Positions 36,345-49,245 are shown, numbered from the stretch's first letter. The stretch is DNA of 64,000 bases from Streptomyces bluensis (GCF_014650715.1 NZ_BMVM01000001.1:806001-870000), one strand, 5' to 3'. Notes: generated by a model from the sequence alone, not told the origin. Numbers and translations: made by a program.

Positions 36345-37781
36345 ATGAGCCCGACCGGCTCGACCCACATATCCCCCGCACCCCCCACCCACGAAGACTT
36401 CCCGGCCGGCTTCCGCGGCGCCGTCCTGCGCCCGGGGGACGACGGCTACGAGCAGGCCAGGGTCGTCTTCAACGGCCGGACCGCCGACAGCGAACCCGCG
36501 CTGATCGCGCGCTGTGTCGACGAGGACGACGTCGCCATCGCCCTGCGACACGCCTCTGCCCGCGGCCTGCCCGTCGCGGTGCGCGGCGGCGGTCACGGCA
36601 CCGACGGCCATGCCATGCCGGGCGGGGCCCTCGTCCTCGACCTGTCCGGCATGCGCGAGATCACCGTCGACCCGGACACCCGTACCGTGCGGGCCCAGGC
36701 CGGCGTCCTGCTCGGTGAACTGGACGCGGCCGCGCAGGAACACGGCCTGGTCGTGCCGTCCGGCACCGTCACCAGCACCGGCGTCGCCGGACTGACCCTC
36801 GGCGGCGGCATCGGTCACCTCATGCGCCGCTTCGGTGCCACCGTCGACAACCTGCTCGCCTGCGAGATGATCACGGTCGACGGCCGGAAGGTCCGCGCGG
36901 ACGAGAAGGAGAACCCGGACCTGTTCTGGGCGCTGCGCGGAGGCGGCGGCAACTTCGGCGTCGTCACCGCCTTCGAGTACCGCGCCCACCCCCTGGGCCC
37001 GGACGTCGTCTCGGGGCAGATCGTCTTCCCCGGCGACCAGGCCGCGGCGGTCCTGGCCCAGCTGCCCGCCTTCATGGCCGACGCCCCCCGCGAACTGGGG
37101 CTGGCGACCGCGCTCACCTTCGCGCCGCCGCTTCCCGAGCTGCCCGAGGAGGCGCACGGCACGCTGGTCCTGATCCTCATCCCGGTCCACACGGGCGACT
37201 TCGCGGACGCGGAGAGGACAGTGGCGGAGCTCGCCGCGCTGGGCACGCCCGCCGTCAACACGGTGCAGCGCACCACATGGCTCAAGACGAACAGCATGCT
37301 GGACGCGACCGCTCCCTATGGATGGCGGACCAACGCGCGGGGCGGTTATCTCGCCTCACTCACGGAACCCGTGATCGACACGCTGCTCCAGCGCACGGCC
37401 GCCTCACCGCACCTGCCGGGCACGATCACCGCGGTCAACGTCTGGTCGCTGGGTGGCGCGATCTCCGAGGACGTCGACGAGGACGCCACCGCGTTCTCCC
37501 GTGCCGGAGCGTCCTGGCTCTGGGAGGCCGTCAGCGTGTGGACGGAGCCGGAACACGACGGCCCCTACGATGCGTGGGCCGACGGGACCACGGCCGCCAT
37601 GCGGCCCCACACGCTCCCCAACGCGTACACCAATCTGACCCAGGACCAGGGCGACGCCTGGCGGCGCGGCGTGTACGGAAGCGAGGCCAAGTACCGGCGC
37701 CTGACCGAGATCAAGGCGGTGTGGGATCCACGGAACCTGCTCCGCCACAACAAGAACATCGCGCCTGCACCCGGGAAGTAG
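36345..37781 (+). CDS. FAD-binding oxidoreductase (berberine-bridge-enzyme type)
   Basis: The 478-residue flavoprotein has the PCMH/VAO FAD domain: LPVAVRGGGHGTDGHAMPGG with His84 as the likely 8-alpha FAD attachment site, GVAGLTLGGGIGHLMRRFG and FWALRGGGGNFGVVTAFEY. At the end is the BBE domain (NAYTNL, WDPRNLLRHNKNI). Bacterial members oxidise sugars, aromatic or polyketide substrates. ATG 36345 follows AGGGAGGCACGC. There is no signal peptide. Regulation by the divergent TetR protein through the 36271 palindrome is likely; the substrate is unknown. Confidence 0.9.
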   Translation: MSPTGSTHISPAPPTHEDFPAGFRGAVLRPGDDGYEQARVVFNGRTADSEPALIARCVDEDDVAIALRHASARGLPVAVRGGGHGTDGHAMPGGALVLDLSGMREITVDPDTRTVRAQAGVLLGELDAAAQEHGLVVPSGTVTSTGVAGLTLGGGIGHLMRRFGATVDNLLACEMITVDGRKVRADEKENPDLFWALRGGGGNFGVVTAFEYRAHPLGPDVVSGQIVFPGDQAAAVLAQLPAFMADAPRELGLATALTFAPPLPELPEEAHGTLVLILIPVHTGDFADAERTVAELAALGTPAVNTVQRTTWLKTNSMLDATAPYGWRTNARGGYLASLTEPVIDTLLQRTAASPHLPGTITAVNVWSLGGAISEDVDEDATAFSRAGASWLWEAVSVWTEPEHDGPYDAWADGTTAAMRPHTLPNAYTNLTQDQGDAWRRGVYGSEAKYRRLTEIKAVWDPRNLLRHNKNIAPAPGK

Positions 37782-37986
37782 ACGCCACCCCGGAGCCCCC
37801 GCGGGCAGCGGTGTGCTGAGGGGGCCGGGCATCCCACCGACGAGTCACCGCGCGTCACCATGCCTCGGCGTGTGCGCCGCCGTCGGGGACGCCGAACACC
37901 CAGGCCGCCATGGATCAACGGCAGGCGCGGGCGGGCCGGGCTCGCCGGGGGCGGCCGCGAGGGCCCCCGGCGCTGCCGCCGCTCTT

Positions 37987-38481
37987 CTACCTGGTCGGCG
38001 CGGTTGCCGGAAGCAGCACGACCCCGTCCTCATCGGCGTGCAGGATGTCTCCGGGCGTGAAGGTGACGCCCCCGAAGGACACCGGGACGTCCACCTCGCC
38101 ATGCCCCGCCTTGCCGCTCTTGCGCGGATTGGTGCCGAGTGCCTGCACGCCGACGGACACACCGGCCAGGGCGGCGACGTCCCGGATCGCCCCGTGGATC
38201 ACGACACCGGCCCAGCCGTTGTCCCGGGCGCGCTCGGCCATGAGGTCGCCGAGCAGGGCGGTGTGCAGGGAGGCGCGGCCGTCGACGACCACGACGTGAC
38301 CGTTACCGGGCTCGCGAAGCAGGGTGTGCAGCAGGGCGTTGTCGTCGTGGCAGGCGACGGTCCGGATCGGCCCTGAGAAGGAACGGACGGCGCCGTACGA
38401 GGTGAACTGCACGTCGCAGACACGCAGGTGGTCGCCGTATTCGTCGGCGAGATCCGCTGTGGGAAGGGGCGTCGCGTGCAC
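37987..38481 (-). CDS. RraA-family protein (4-hydroxy-4-methyl-2-oxoglutarate/CHA aldolase-like)
   Basis: The 164-residue protein has the RraA fold: FSGPIRTVACHDDNALLHTL, then GNGHVVVVDGRASLHTALLG, VVIHGAIRDVAAL and GDILHADEDGVVLLP. The conserved Arg-Asp of the aldolases is present in GAIRD, so catalysis (aldol cleavage of HMG/4-carboxy-4-hydroxy-2-oxoadipate or oxaloacetate decarboxylation) is plausible rather than only RNase E inhibition. GTG 38481 follows TGGAGG. It is divergent from the GntR gene across a 26-bp inverted repeat that recurs before the aconitase gene. Confidence 0.82.
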   Translation of the reverse strand: MHATPLPTADLADEYGDHLRVCDVQFTSYGAVRSFSGPIRTVACHDDNALLHTLLREPGNGHVVVVDGRASLHTALLGDLMAERARDNGWAGVVIHGAIRDVAALAGVSVGVQALGTNPRKSGKAGHGEVDVPVSFGGVTFTPGDILHADEDGVVLLPATAPTR

Positions 38482-38547
38482 GGGGCCTCCAGGAGACGAG
38501 CGCTGACGGGCGGATGCTGCGATCCCGCCCTTGCCATATCAAGCCTG

Positions 38548-38573
38548 TTGTATCAAACACTCGAAAGATACAA
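38548..38573. promoter_or_regulatory. 26-bp inverted repeat TTGTATC-N12-GATACAA, copy 1
   Basis: Perfect seven-base arms lie in the divergent rraA-gntR gap. A second copy with the same 26-base span and arms TTGTATT/GAGACAA is found before the aconitase gene. A TATCAA half-site also lies just upstream. It is the natural candidate for the GntR operator. Confidence 0.8.
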
Positions 38574-38639
38574 TCATTTCCCGTGGGACAGGGCTCGCCG
38601 GTGTGTGTCCTCTTCCAGGAGGATTCGTAGGATGAAGCC

Positions 38640-39566
38640 TTGCCGACCCACCACGTGAAGAGCGCAGGAGCGATGTCGCGGCCGAACCTGACCACGCCCA
38701 TGGCCACCAGACTGGTCGACCTGATGCGCCGCAGAGGCCTCGAAGAGGGCGCCCATGTCACCGAGCAGTGGGCGGCGGACGAGCTGGACGTCTCCCGCAC
38801 GCCGGTGCGCAAGGCAATGCTGTTCCTGGCCGAGGTCGGCATCCTGGACCGGGTCCCCAACCGCGGCTTCTTCCTCGCGCGTGACGCGGGCACCCTCTCC
38901 CGGCCGGACCTCGGCGAGGGCGAGGACGTGGAGCAGGCGGCGTACTTCGAGATCGCCGACGACTACGTCGGCGGGCGCTTCACCGGCTCCTTCACGGCGG
39001 CCGACATCAGCCGCCGCTACCGGCTCACGCCCCGCCAGGCCGACCGGGTGCTGTCCCGGATGGAGGGCGAGGACCTGGTACGGCGCAGGACCGGCGGGCG
39101 GGGCTGGGAGTTCCAGCACGTCATGGCCACCGTCGACGCGCACGACCAGAGCTACCGGTTCCGGATGATCATCGAGCCCGCCGCGCTGCTGGAGCCGGGC
39201 TTCACCGTGGACGCCGAGGCCTTCGCGCACCACCGGCAGCAGCAGGAGGCCCTGCTGCACGGGGACATCCTGCTGCTGCCGCGGGCCGAGCTGTTCCAGG
39301 TCAACGCCTCGTTCCACGAGATGCTGGTGGGCTGCTCCGGCAACCAGTTCCTGTTCGACGCCGTACGCCGGCAGAACCGGCTGCGCCGCCTGATCGAGTA
39401 CCGCCACCAGCTCGACCGCTCGCGGCTCGCGGGCCAGGCGCGGGAGCACCTGAGGCTCCTGGACCTGGTGGAGAGCGGGGACCTGAAGGAGGCGTCCGCC
39501 TTCCTGAGCGCGCACCTGGACAAGGTGCGGTCGATCAAGACGGGGATCGCCGGCGGGAAGGGTTAG
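38640..39566 (+). CDS. GntR-family transcriptional regulator with two winged-helix motifs
   Basis: The 308-residue protein has an N-terminal GntR winged helix (VTEQWAADELDVSRTPVRKA, then MLFLAEVGILDRVPNRGFFL) and a second helix-turn-helix near residues 105-150 (FTAADISRRYRLTPRQADRV). An FCD-like helical ligand domain follows (NASFHEMLVGCSGNQFLFDA). The duplication of DNA-binding heads is unusual for FadR-type regulators. TTG 38640 is used because AGGA lies seven bases before; ATG 38673 is an alternative with a ribosome site that is too close. It probably controls rraA, itself and the aconitase gene through the shared 26-bp repeat. Confidence 0.84.
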   Translation: MPTHHVKSAGAMSRPNLTTPMATRLVDLMRRRGLEEGAHVTEQWAADELDVSRTPVRKAMLFLAEVGILDRVPNRGFFLARDAGTLSRPDLGEGEDVEQAAYFEIADDYVGGRFTGSFTAADISRRYRLTPRQADRVLSRMEGEDLVRRRTGGRGWEFQHVMATVDAHDQSYRFRMIIEPAALLEPGFTVDAEAFAHHRQQQEALLHGDILLLPRAELFQVNASFHEMLVGCSGNQFLFDAVRRQNRLRRLIEYRHQLDRSRLAGQAREHLRLLDLVESGDLKEASAFLSAHLDKVRSIKTGIAGGKG

Positions 39567-39674
39567 GGCGTAACCGGCGAGGTGCGCCGGGCCCTGACAG
39601 CCCCCGGCGAACCCCACGTTCGCGCGGTCGATGCGGTTGACGACACAGTGCACGAAGAGGCACCGTCGGAACCA

Positions 39675-39700
39675 TTGTATTAATGAACACCCTGAGACAA
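39675..39700. promoter_or_regulatory. 26-bp inverted repeat TTGTATT-N12-GAGACAA, copy 2
   Basis: It has the same length and arm sequence (one change per arm) as the repeat between rraA and gntR. It lies 140 bases before the aconitase start codon in an AT-rich patch, so it probably marks the aconitase promoter. Confidence 0.75.
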
Positions 39701-39721
39701 TATGAGGGCGCCGCCTCACCG

Positions 39722-39766
39722 GGCATCAGGACATCGGACATCAGCCATCGGTCATCGGTCATCAGG
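39722..39766. repeat. CATCGG/CATCAG short tandem repeat in the aconitase leader
   Basis: Seven CATC words (GCATCAGG, ACATCGG, ACATCAG, CCATCGG, TCATCGG, TCATCAGG) follow one another at seven- to eight-base steps in the untranslated leader. It is simple sequence with no obvious structure. Confidence 0.6.
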
Positions 39767-39839
39767 AGCCGTGACGCAGCTCGATCGATCACTGATGCGA
39801 TCTCGCCGACACATCGCCACGCCTACGACAGCAGGGATC

Positions 39840-42500
<2,661 letters not shown>

Positions 42501-42567
42501 GCCGCGAAGAGGGCGGAGAGGCTGTCGCCGAGGATGCGGACACCAGCCTCGCGACCTCGATGTGGGA

Positions 42568-42627
42568 CACATGACAACCGGGCATATGACAACCGGACAC
42601 ACGGCAACCAGACATACAGCAACCGGT
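42568..42627. repeat. Four 15-bp tandem units, CACATGACAACCGGG type
   Basis: CACATGACAACCGGG, CATATGACAACCGGA, CACACGGCAACCAGA and CATACAGCAACCGGT follow each other without gaps. They lie between the convergent aconitase and GntR genes and lead directly into a perfect palindrome. Not CRISPR: units are contiguous, with no spacers. Confidence 0.8.
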
Positions 42628-42639
42628 AAACCGGTTTAC
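42626..42639. terminator. Perfect palindrome GTAAACCGGTTTAC between convergent genes
   Basis: The 14-base perfect palindrome follows the 15-bp repeats. It is relatively AT-rich for this genome, so it may be a protein-binding site rather than a terminator. Its convergent position makes a transcription stop the simpler reading. Confidence 0.35.
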
Positions 42640-42666
42640 GTCGGTCGTTCCGGCGGCCTGTGCCCC

Positions 42667-43377
42667 TCAGCCCCGACCGAGCCGAGCCCGCAGGCGACGG
42701 GTCGCCGAGTCCATGTGGGCGTGCATGGCGGCCCGCGCCGCTCGGGCGTTCCTGGCCCGTACCGCCTTCAGCACGGCCTCGTGCTCGCCCAGCCGCCCCT
42801 CCCCCGGTTTGCGGATGTTCTGCCGGATCCACACGGCGACCAGCGTTTCGAGGCGGGCCTGGAGGCCGGCCAGTGCGCTGTTGTGCGAGGCCTGCGCCAG
42901 CGCCCGGTGGAAGGCCAGGTCGGCCTCCAGATAGCGCTCGGGGTCGTCGTGTTCGGCCGCCATCCGGGCCAGATGTGCCTCAAGGGCGGTGACGTCGTTG
43001 TCCGTTCTGCGCAGGGCGGCCAGTTCCGCGAGGTCGACCTCCACGCACGCGCGTGCCTCCAGGAGTTCGTCCATCGTGTGGTCACCGAGCATCAGTCCCC
43101 ACTCCAGGACCTGCGGCAACAGGTCCGAGGTGGCGCCCCGCACATAGGTGCCGTCGCCCTGCCGGATCTCCAGGAGCCCGAGCAGCGACAGGGACTTGAG
43201 GGCCTCGCGGACCGCCGAGCGGCCCACCCCGAAGGTCTCCGCGAGCTGCCGCTCCGGCGGCAGCCGGTCACCGGCCCTGAGCCGGCCCGACGTCAACAGG
43301 TGGTCCAGCAGGCGCCGCGCCACCTCCACCGCGGGAGCCTGCGGCTCCTCCCGTTCGATCCGTGCAAGCCCGGCCAT
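42667..43377 (-). CDS. FadR-type GntR regulator (FCD domain)
   Basis: The 236-residue regulator has the GntR winged helix (LTSGRLRAGDRLPPERQLAE, then TFGVGRSAVREALKSLSLLG) and an FCD ligand domain with metal-type His/Asp residues (EADLAFHRALAQASHNSALA, then EGRLGEHEAVLKAV). ATG 43377 is chosen because GGGAGG lies eight bases before it; a longer frame to 43476 is open but lacks a ribosome site. It is divergent from the ABC-transporter operon and probably represses it through the repeats at 43502-43575. Confidence 0.85.
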   Translation of the reverse strand: MAGLARIEREEPQAPAVEVARRLLDHLLTSGRLRAGDRLPPERQLAETFGVGRSAVREALKSLSLLGLLEIRQGDGTYVRGATSDLLPQVLEWGLMLGDHTMDELLEARACVEVDLAELAALRRTDNDVTALEAHLARMAAEHDDPERYLEADLAFHRALAQASHNSALAGLQARLETLVAVWIRQNIRKPGEGRLGEHEAVLKAVRARNARAARAAMHAHMDSATRRLRARLGRG

Positions 43378-43501
43378 GCCCGCAGCCTCCCCTGTCTGGT
43401 CGTCCACCGGCGCGTCAGGACTGTCGCGCACGTCCGACACGGTAGCCGCCCGCCCTCCGGGACACCGCCGCGGCATGTCCGTGGCATGGGGCGCTCACCG
43501 C

Positions 43502-43575
43502 CCTGGAATGGTCCCGCGTTCTCCGAACCGCAACACATCAACCCACCTGGAATGGTTGACAGGTTGACCGGTTGA
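43502..43575. promoter_or_regulatory. Repeated sites between FCD regulator and ABC operon
   Basis: CCTGGAATGGT occurs at 43502-43512 and 43546-43556, exactly 44 bases apart. Overlapping the second copy, TCAACC (43538-43543) and GGTTGA (43554-43559) form an inverted repeat with a 10-base spacer, and GGTTGA is then repeated at 8-base steps (43554, 43562, 43570). This cluster lies in the 320-bp gap between the divergent genes and is the likely operator region. Confidence 0.6.
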
Positions 43576-43697
43576 GGTCATCGTCATCAAACCCACGGGA
43601 GCAGCACCGGCACCGTCGCACCGGCGGAGGCAGCCGCAGGATCCGGTGCTCTCGACGCAGCTGACAGCGCCGTCGCGCCCACACGAGAAGAGCCCCC

Positions 43698-44870
43698 ATG
43701 ATTCCCACCCGTTCCGGCCGCGCAGCCGCAGCGGAACCCGATCGCAGGCCGTCCCGCCGCAGCGTTCTGCGCGGCGCCGCCGCCGTCGAAGCCCTCGCCG
43801 TCACCGGCAGCACGCTCGGCGGCTGCACCACGACGGACGCGAACGCCGCCGCGCAGCCGACGCCCGCCTACTACACCGCCTCGTACGAGAAGATCGTCGA
43901 CGGCTCACGCCGTGAGAAGAAGCTCCTGATCTACTCGAACACCTCGCAGACCAACTGGCAGCCGGTCTTCGACGCCTTCACGGCCCACTACCCGTGGCTG
44001 GTGGACATCCGCGCCACCAACCTCGGCAGCTCCGCCGTCTACGAGCGCTACTACAGCGAGGCCGCCACCGGCGGCTCCCCCGCCGACCTGCTCGTCTCCA
44101 ACGGCGGTGCGCTCTGGGCCGACTACGCCACCCGCAAGGTCACCGCGGACTACAGCTCGCCGGAGAAGGGCCACCTTCCCGACTGGGCGGAGATGCTGCC
44201 CGGCGTCTGGGTCTTCACCACCGACCCCGTCGTGGTCCTGTACAACCGCAAGACGCTCGACACGTCCCGGAACCCCCAGGGCCTGACCTCGCTGGCCGCC
44301 CTCGCGGAGGCCGAGCCGTCCCGCTTCCGCGGAAAGATCGGCGTGTACGACCCCACCAACGCCTACGGCTACTCCACGAACCAGGGCTACACCAGCAGCG
44401 TCGCGGGCGGCTGGGACACGTTCGGGCGCCTGTTGCCCTTCGCCCGCGCCGAGCACTCCTCGGGCGCCCTCGTGGAGAAGGTCGTCTCCGGCGAGTACGA
44501 CGCCTCCTTCAACCTCAGCGGGGGTGTCGCGGTCCCCGCCGCGGAGGGCAGCGGCGGCCTGCTGGGCTGGACCTACTGCGAGGAGGGCACCGTGGTGGTG
44601 CCGCGCGCGGCATCCATCGTGAAGACGGCCCCGCACCCGAACGCCGCCCAGCTCTTCGTCGACTTCCTGCTCTCCGCCGAGGGCCAGGCCGCGGTCGCCA
44701 GGGGCGGCCTGGCGCCATACCGGGACGGCGTGAAGCAGGACGACACCGACAGCCTCCAGGACATGCAGCGCGAGCTCGGTGCCGACCGGGTCCACCTGTA
44801 CCGCTACACCCGCGTACCCGAGGAGACGCAGAACGCGTACGTCGAACGCTGGGAGAAGGCCATGGGCTGA
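43698..44870 (+). CDS. ABC transporter substrate-binding lipoprotein (Fe3+/polyamine-type SBP)
   Basis: The 390-residue protein starts with a twin-arginine signal (RRSVLRGAAAVEALAV) and a lipobox STLGGC with Cys43, so it is an exported lipoprotein. The mature part is a family-1 bacterial extracellular solute-binding protein: KKLLIYSNTSQTNWQPVFDAF, shortened, PADLLVSNGGALWADYA, VWVFTTDPVVVLYNRKTL and HPNAAQLFVDFLLSAEGQAAV. This group (AfuA/PotD/PhnS-like) binds ferric ion, polyamines, phosphonates or polycarboxylates. First gene of a four-gene operon. Confidence 0.87.
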   Translation: MIPTRSGRAAAAEPDRRPSRRSVLRGAAAVEALAVTGSTLGGCTTTDANAAAQPTPAYYTASYEKIVDGSRREKKLLIYSNTSQTNWQPVFDAFTAHYPWLVDIRATNLGSSAVYERYYSEAATGGSPADLLVSNGGALWADYATRKVTADYSSPEKGHLPDWAEMLPGVWVFTTDPVVVLYNRKTLDTSRNPQGLTSLAALAEAEPSRFRGKIGVYDPTNAYGYSTNQGYTSSVAGGWDTFGRLLPFARAEHSSGALVEKVVSGEYDASFNLSGGVAVPAAEGSGGLLGWTYCEEGTVVVPRAASIVKTAPHPNAAQLFVDFLLSAEGQAAVARGGLAPYRDGVKQDDTDSLQDMQRELGADRVHLYRYTRVPEETQNAYVERWEKAMG

Positions 44871-44935
44871 TCCGCCCGCCCGTCACCCGCCGCCCTTCAC
44901 CTTCGTCGCCCTCGTCATCCTCGCACGGAGTCGCC

Positions 44936-46703
44936 ATGGCCACCGAGACACCCCCGGCGCCCGCCCCGCCGCGCACCCTGCGCGCGGGCGAGCTCGGCAC
45001 ACCCCAGTACCGGCGTCTGTTCGGCGCCGGCCGCGAAGTCACCATCCACTGGGTGACGTTCCTCGTCACCGCCGCGCTCGTCCTCGCCGCGGTCGTCCCG
45101 ATCCTCTACCAGTCGATCCGCAACCAGCCGCTGTACGCCGCCGGTGGCGCCTTCACCCTGTCGAACTACGTCCACCTCTTCACCGAGGCGGAGTTCGGCA
45201 CGATCATCCTCAACACCCTTCTCTTCGCCGTGCTGACCACGGTGTTCGCCCTCGCCATCGCCGTCCCCATGGCGATCCTGCTGGAGCGGACCAGGTTTCC
45301 CGCCGCCCGGCTGTTCGGGCAGGTGCTGCGCTGGCCGATCTACATCTCCCCGCTCGTCCTGGCCTTCGGCTGGATCGTCGTCTACGGCCCGGCCGGCTTC
45401 CTGACGTCCACGGTGCGCGAGGCGATGGGGTGGGTGCCGTGGAACCTCTACACGCTGCCCGGCATGGCCTTCGTCGAGGCCGTCGCCCAGGTCCCCGTCG
45501 CCTATCTCTTCTGCGCCAACGCCCTTGCCGCGTCGGACACGTCACTGGAGAACGCGGCCCGTTCGGTCGGCGCCGGGCCGGTGCGCGTCCTGCGGTCCGT
45601 CGTCATCCCCATGCTGCGGCCGCCGGTGCTGTACGCCGGTCTGCTCATCTTCGGTACGGCGGTCGAGACCCTGTCCATCCCGCTGATCCTCGGCGGCCCC
45701 GCGGAGCTCACCCTCTTCTCCAGCTTCCTGTACGAGCAGGGCATCGACGCCGTCAGCCCGGACTACGGTCTCCTCGGCGCGGCCTCCACCTTCATGCTGG
45801 TGACCACCGTCGGGCTCGTCATCGTGCAGGCGCGGCTGCTCAAGCAGGCCCAGCGGTTCGTGTCGGTGCGCGGTAAGGCGGCGCGCTCGAACCTCCTCGA
45901 CCTCGGCGGCTGGAAGTGGGTGGGCTTCGCCTTCGTGGGGGTGTACGTCGTCTTCGGCGCGCTGCTGCCGATGATCGCGCTGGTCCTGCGGGCGTTCACC
46001 TCGCTGCTGACCCCGCTGGTGAACCCGCTGAAGCTGCTGACCCTGGACAACTTCCGGCTGATCTTCTCCTACGCGCCGTACACCGAGTCGATCACCAACA
46101 GCATCACCGTGGCCTTCATCGGCGCGGTCGCCGTGACCGTGTTCGGCACGGTGGTGGTCCTGGTCGCCCGGCGCTCGGACTTCCGCCTGGCCCGGCTGCT
46201 GGAGACCGCCGCGCAGTCCCCGCACGCGGTGCCGGGGCTCATCATCGGTATCGGTTTCTTCTGGGCCTTCGCGTGGATGCCGGGCGGGGACGCGGTCCGG
46301 GGCACGCTTTTCGCGCTGGTCATCGCCTTCGGCCTGCGGGCCCTGCCGTCGGCCTACGGGGCCATCTCACCGGCGACCATGCAGCTCGGCAGTGAACTCG
46401 ACAACGCCGCCCGGGTCGCCGGGGCCGACTGGTGGCGCACCGTCTCCCGGATCCTGATCCGTCTCCTGGTCCCCGCGATGCTCGCGTCCTTCCTGCTCAT
46501 CTGGACCCAGATGATCCGCGAGTACGCGCCCGCCATGTTCCTCGCGGGAGCCGAGTCCCAGGTCATCGGCACCACCGCCATCGACCTGTGGACCCAGGGC
46601 GAGACCGGCTCCGTCGCCGCGCTCGCCACCCTGCAGATCGCCGTCACCGCCGTCGTCGCCGGCCTCGCCGGACTCCTACTCAAGGGCAGGAAGGAGAAGA
46701 ACA

Positions 46704-46711
<8 letters not shown>
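44936..46711 (+). CDS. ABC transporter permease, fused two-domain (FbpB/AfuB type)
   Basis: The 591-residue protein has 12 membrane helices in two repeated binding-protein-dependent permease domains. EAA loops are visible as ENAARSVGAGPVRVLRSVVI in the first half and DNAARVAGADWWRTVSRILI in the second. Such fused permeases belong to the iron(III)/2-aminoethylphosphonate-type importers. ATG 44936 follows CGGAGTCGCC. It overlaps the ATPase gene by eight bases. Confidence 0.88.
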
Positions 46712-47798
<1,087 letters not shown>

Positions 47799-47832
47799 TC
47801 CGCGCACGCACTTCGAGAGACAGGAGGAAGCG

Positions 47833-49050
47833 ATGACACCCACCAGACGTGAGTTCGGCGCACTGGTCCTGGCCGGGGCAGGCGCGACGGCGATCCCGTC
47901 CACCTTGCTCGCGGGTTCGGGGACGGCCGCGGCGCAGACCGCCGCCGAGGTGCCCCAGGGCACCGCCGCGGAGGCGCCCTGGGGCGGTCCGCTGGCGCCC
48001 GACAAACCGCTGGCCAAGGCCTACGACGACGCGGCCAGGGCGTTGGCGGGGGTGGACGACAACCCGATGATCCGCTGGCAGTACCGCGTGTGGTGCCGGA
48101 CCGGGTATCGCAGTCCCAGCAGTGCGGGCACCGGGCAGCCCGTCGACGAACTGGTCGACCCGGCCGTCGATCTGGTGTCCCCCAAGGGCTTCCTGTTCAA
48201 GGAGTATGTCCGGCCCATGCCGACGGGGGGAGTCCGGTTCCTGGACAACGCCTGGTACTTCGGCACCGACCACACCGGGCTTGTGATCGTCCGCACCCCG
48301 GACGGGCTGATCATGCTCGACGCGCTCACCACGCCGGACGACATGCGCACCCAGTTCCTCGACCAGGCCGCCGCGGCGGGTCTCGACCCCGGGGACATCC
48401 GTTATGTCTTCCTCGGCCACCATCACGTCGACCACGTCGGCGGCGCGAATCTGATCAGGGACGAGTACGCGCCGACGGCCAAGTTCGTCATGGGGCAGCC
48501 CGATGCCGCGGTCATCTCGGCACAGCGCGCCGACCTGTGGGAGCGGCGGCACGAGTACACGGAGGAGGAGTTCCGGGCACGGCTCGCCAGGCTCCCCGGC
48601 CGGATCGACATCGAGATCGAGGCGTATCCCGGCCACACCGTCGGCATGAAACGGATCCGAATCGGCCGGCGGACCACGGCCGTCGCCATGCTCGCGCCAG
48701 GGCACACCGACGGCCAGATGCACGTCATCGTGCCGGTCGTCCACCAGGGGGAGACCCACAAGCTCCTCGTGTGGAGCGGCAACGACAACATCGAGAAGGC
48801 GGCCCAGTACGCGGTATCGGCCGACTTCGTCCAAGGACTCGCCGGTCAGGAAGGTGCGGACTCCTTCATCAACACCCACGCCTACCAGGGTGCCGCCTAC
48901 AGCCATCTCCGCGCGCTCAAGGCCGACCCGTCAGCGCCCAACCCCCTGTTGATGGGCCGTGCCGGGGTGCAACGCCACATTGAGATCTTCGGCAACGCTC
49001 ACCGCGCCCTCGCCCAGCGCCTCATCGACGGCACGTGGCAGGCGATGTAG
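47833..49050 (+). CDS. Tat-exported MBL-fold metallo-hydrolase
   Basis: The 405-residue protein begins with a Tat signal (TRREFGALVLAGAGATAIP). The metallo-beta-lactamase motif is HxHxDH at residues 196-201 (GHHHVDHVGG); further metal ligands are probably the His in GHTDGQMHVIVPV and the His in INTHAYQGAAY. The N-terminal LIMLDALTTPDDM and overall length resemble subclass B3-like or alkylsulfatase-like hydrolases rather than glyoxalase II. It lies 34 bases after the ATPase gene, so it is likely part of the operon and may release the transported acid from an ester outside the cell (inference). Confidence 0.8.
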   Translation: MTPTRREFGALVLAGAGATAIPSTLLAGSGTAAAQTAAEVPQGTAAEAPWGGPLAPDKPLAKAYDDAARALAGVDDNPMIRWQYRVWCRTGYRSPSSAGTGQPVDELVDPAVDLVSPKGFLFKEYVRPMPTGGVRFLDNAWYFGTDHTGLVIVRTPDGLIMLDALTTPDDMRTQFLDQAAAAGLDPGDIRYVFLGHHHVDHVGGANLIRDEYAPTAKFVMGQPDAAVISAQRADLWERRHEYTEEEFRARLARLPGRIDIEIEAYPGHTVGMKRIRIGRRTTAVAMLAPGHTDGQMHVIVPVVHQGETHKLLVWSGNDNIEKAAQYAVSADFVQGLAGQEGADSFINTHAYQGAAYSHLRALKADPSAPNPLLMGRAGVQRHIEIFGNAHRALAQRLIDGTWQAM

Positions 49051-49245
49051 CCGGAGGCCAGTCGTCACGCACGGCGCGGCATGTCGGCGTGCGCGGCGAA
49101 CGCGACCCGGTGACCCCGGCGGTTGTTCGCCGCGCTGAGCACCTGCGGCTGTCCGACATCCCGGCCGCGCCCGCCTGGAACCGGACACGAGCTGACCATA
49201 TGCATGTGCTTGTCCGCTGTTACGGCACCGCACTACCGTGCCGGT

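Noticed and set aside
37782..37986. Possible small gene between the FAD oxidase and rraA
   Set aside because: All frames give Arg/Pro/Ala-rich text with no ribosome site; nothing recognisable was seen.
39702..39839. N-terminal extension of the aconitase-type protein
   Set aside because: The upstream codons cover the CATC simple repeat and are not aconitase-like; ATG 39840 matches the family start.
42568..42639. CRISPR array
   Set aside because: Units are 15 bp and contiguous with no spacers, and no cas genes are present anywhere in the window.
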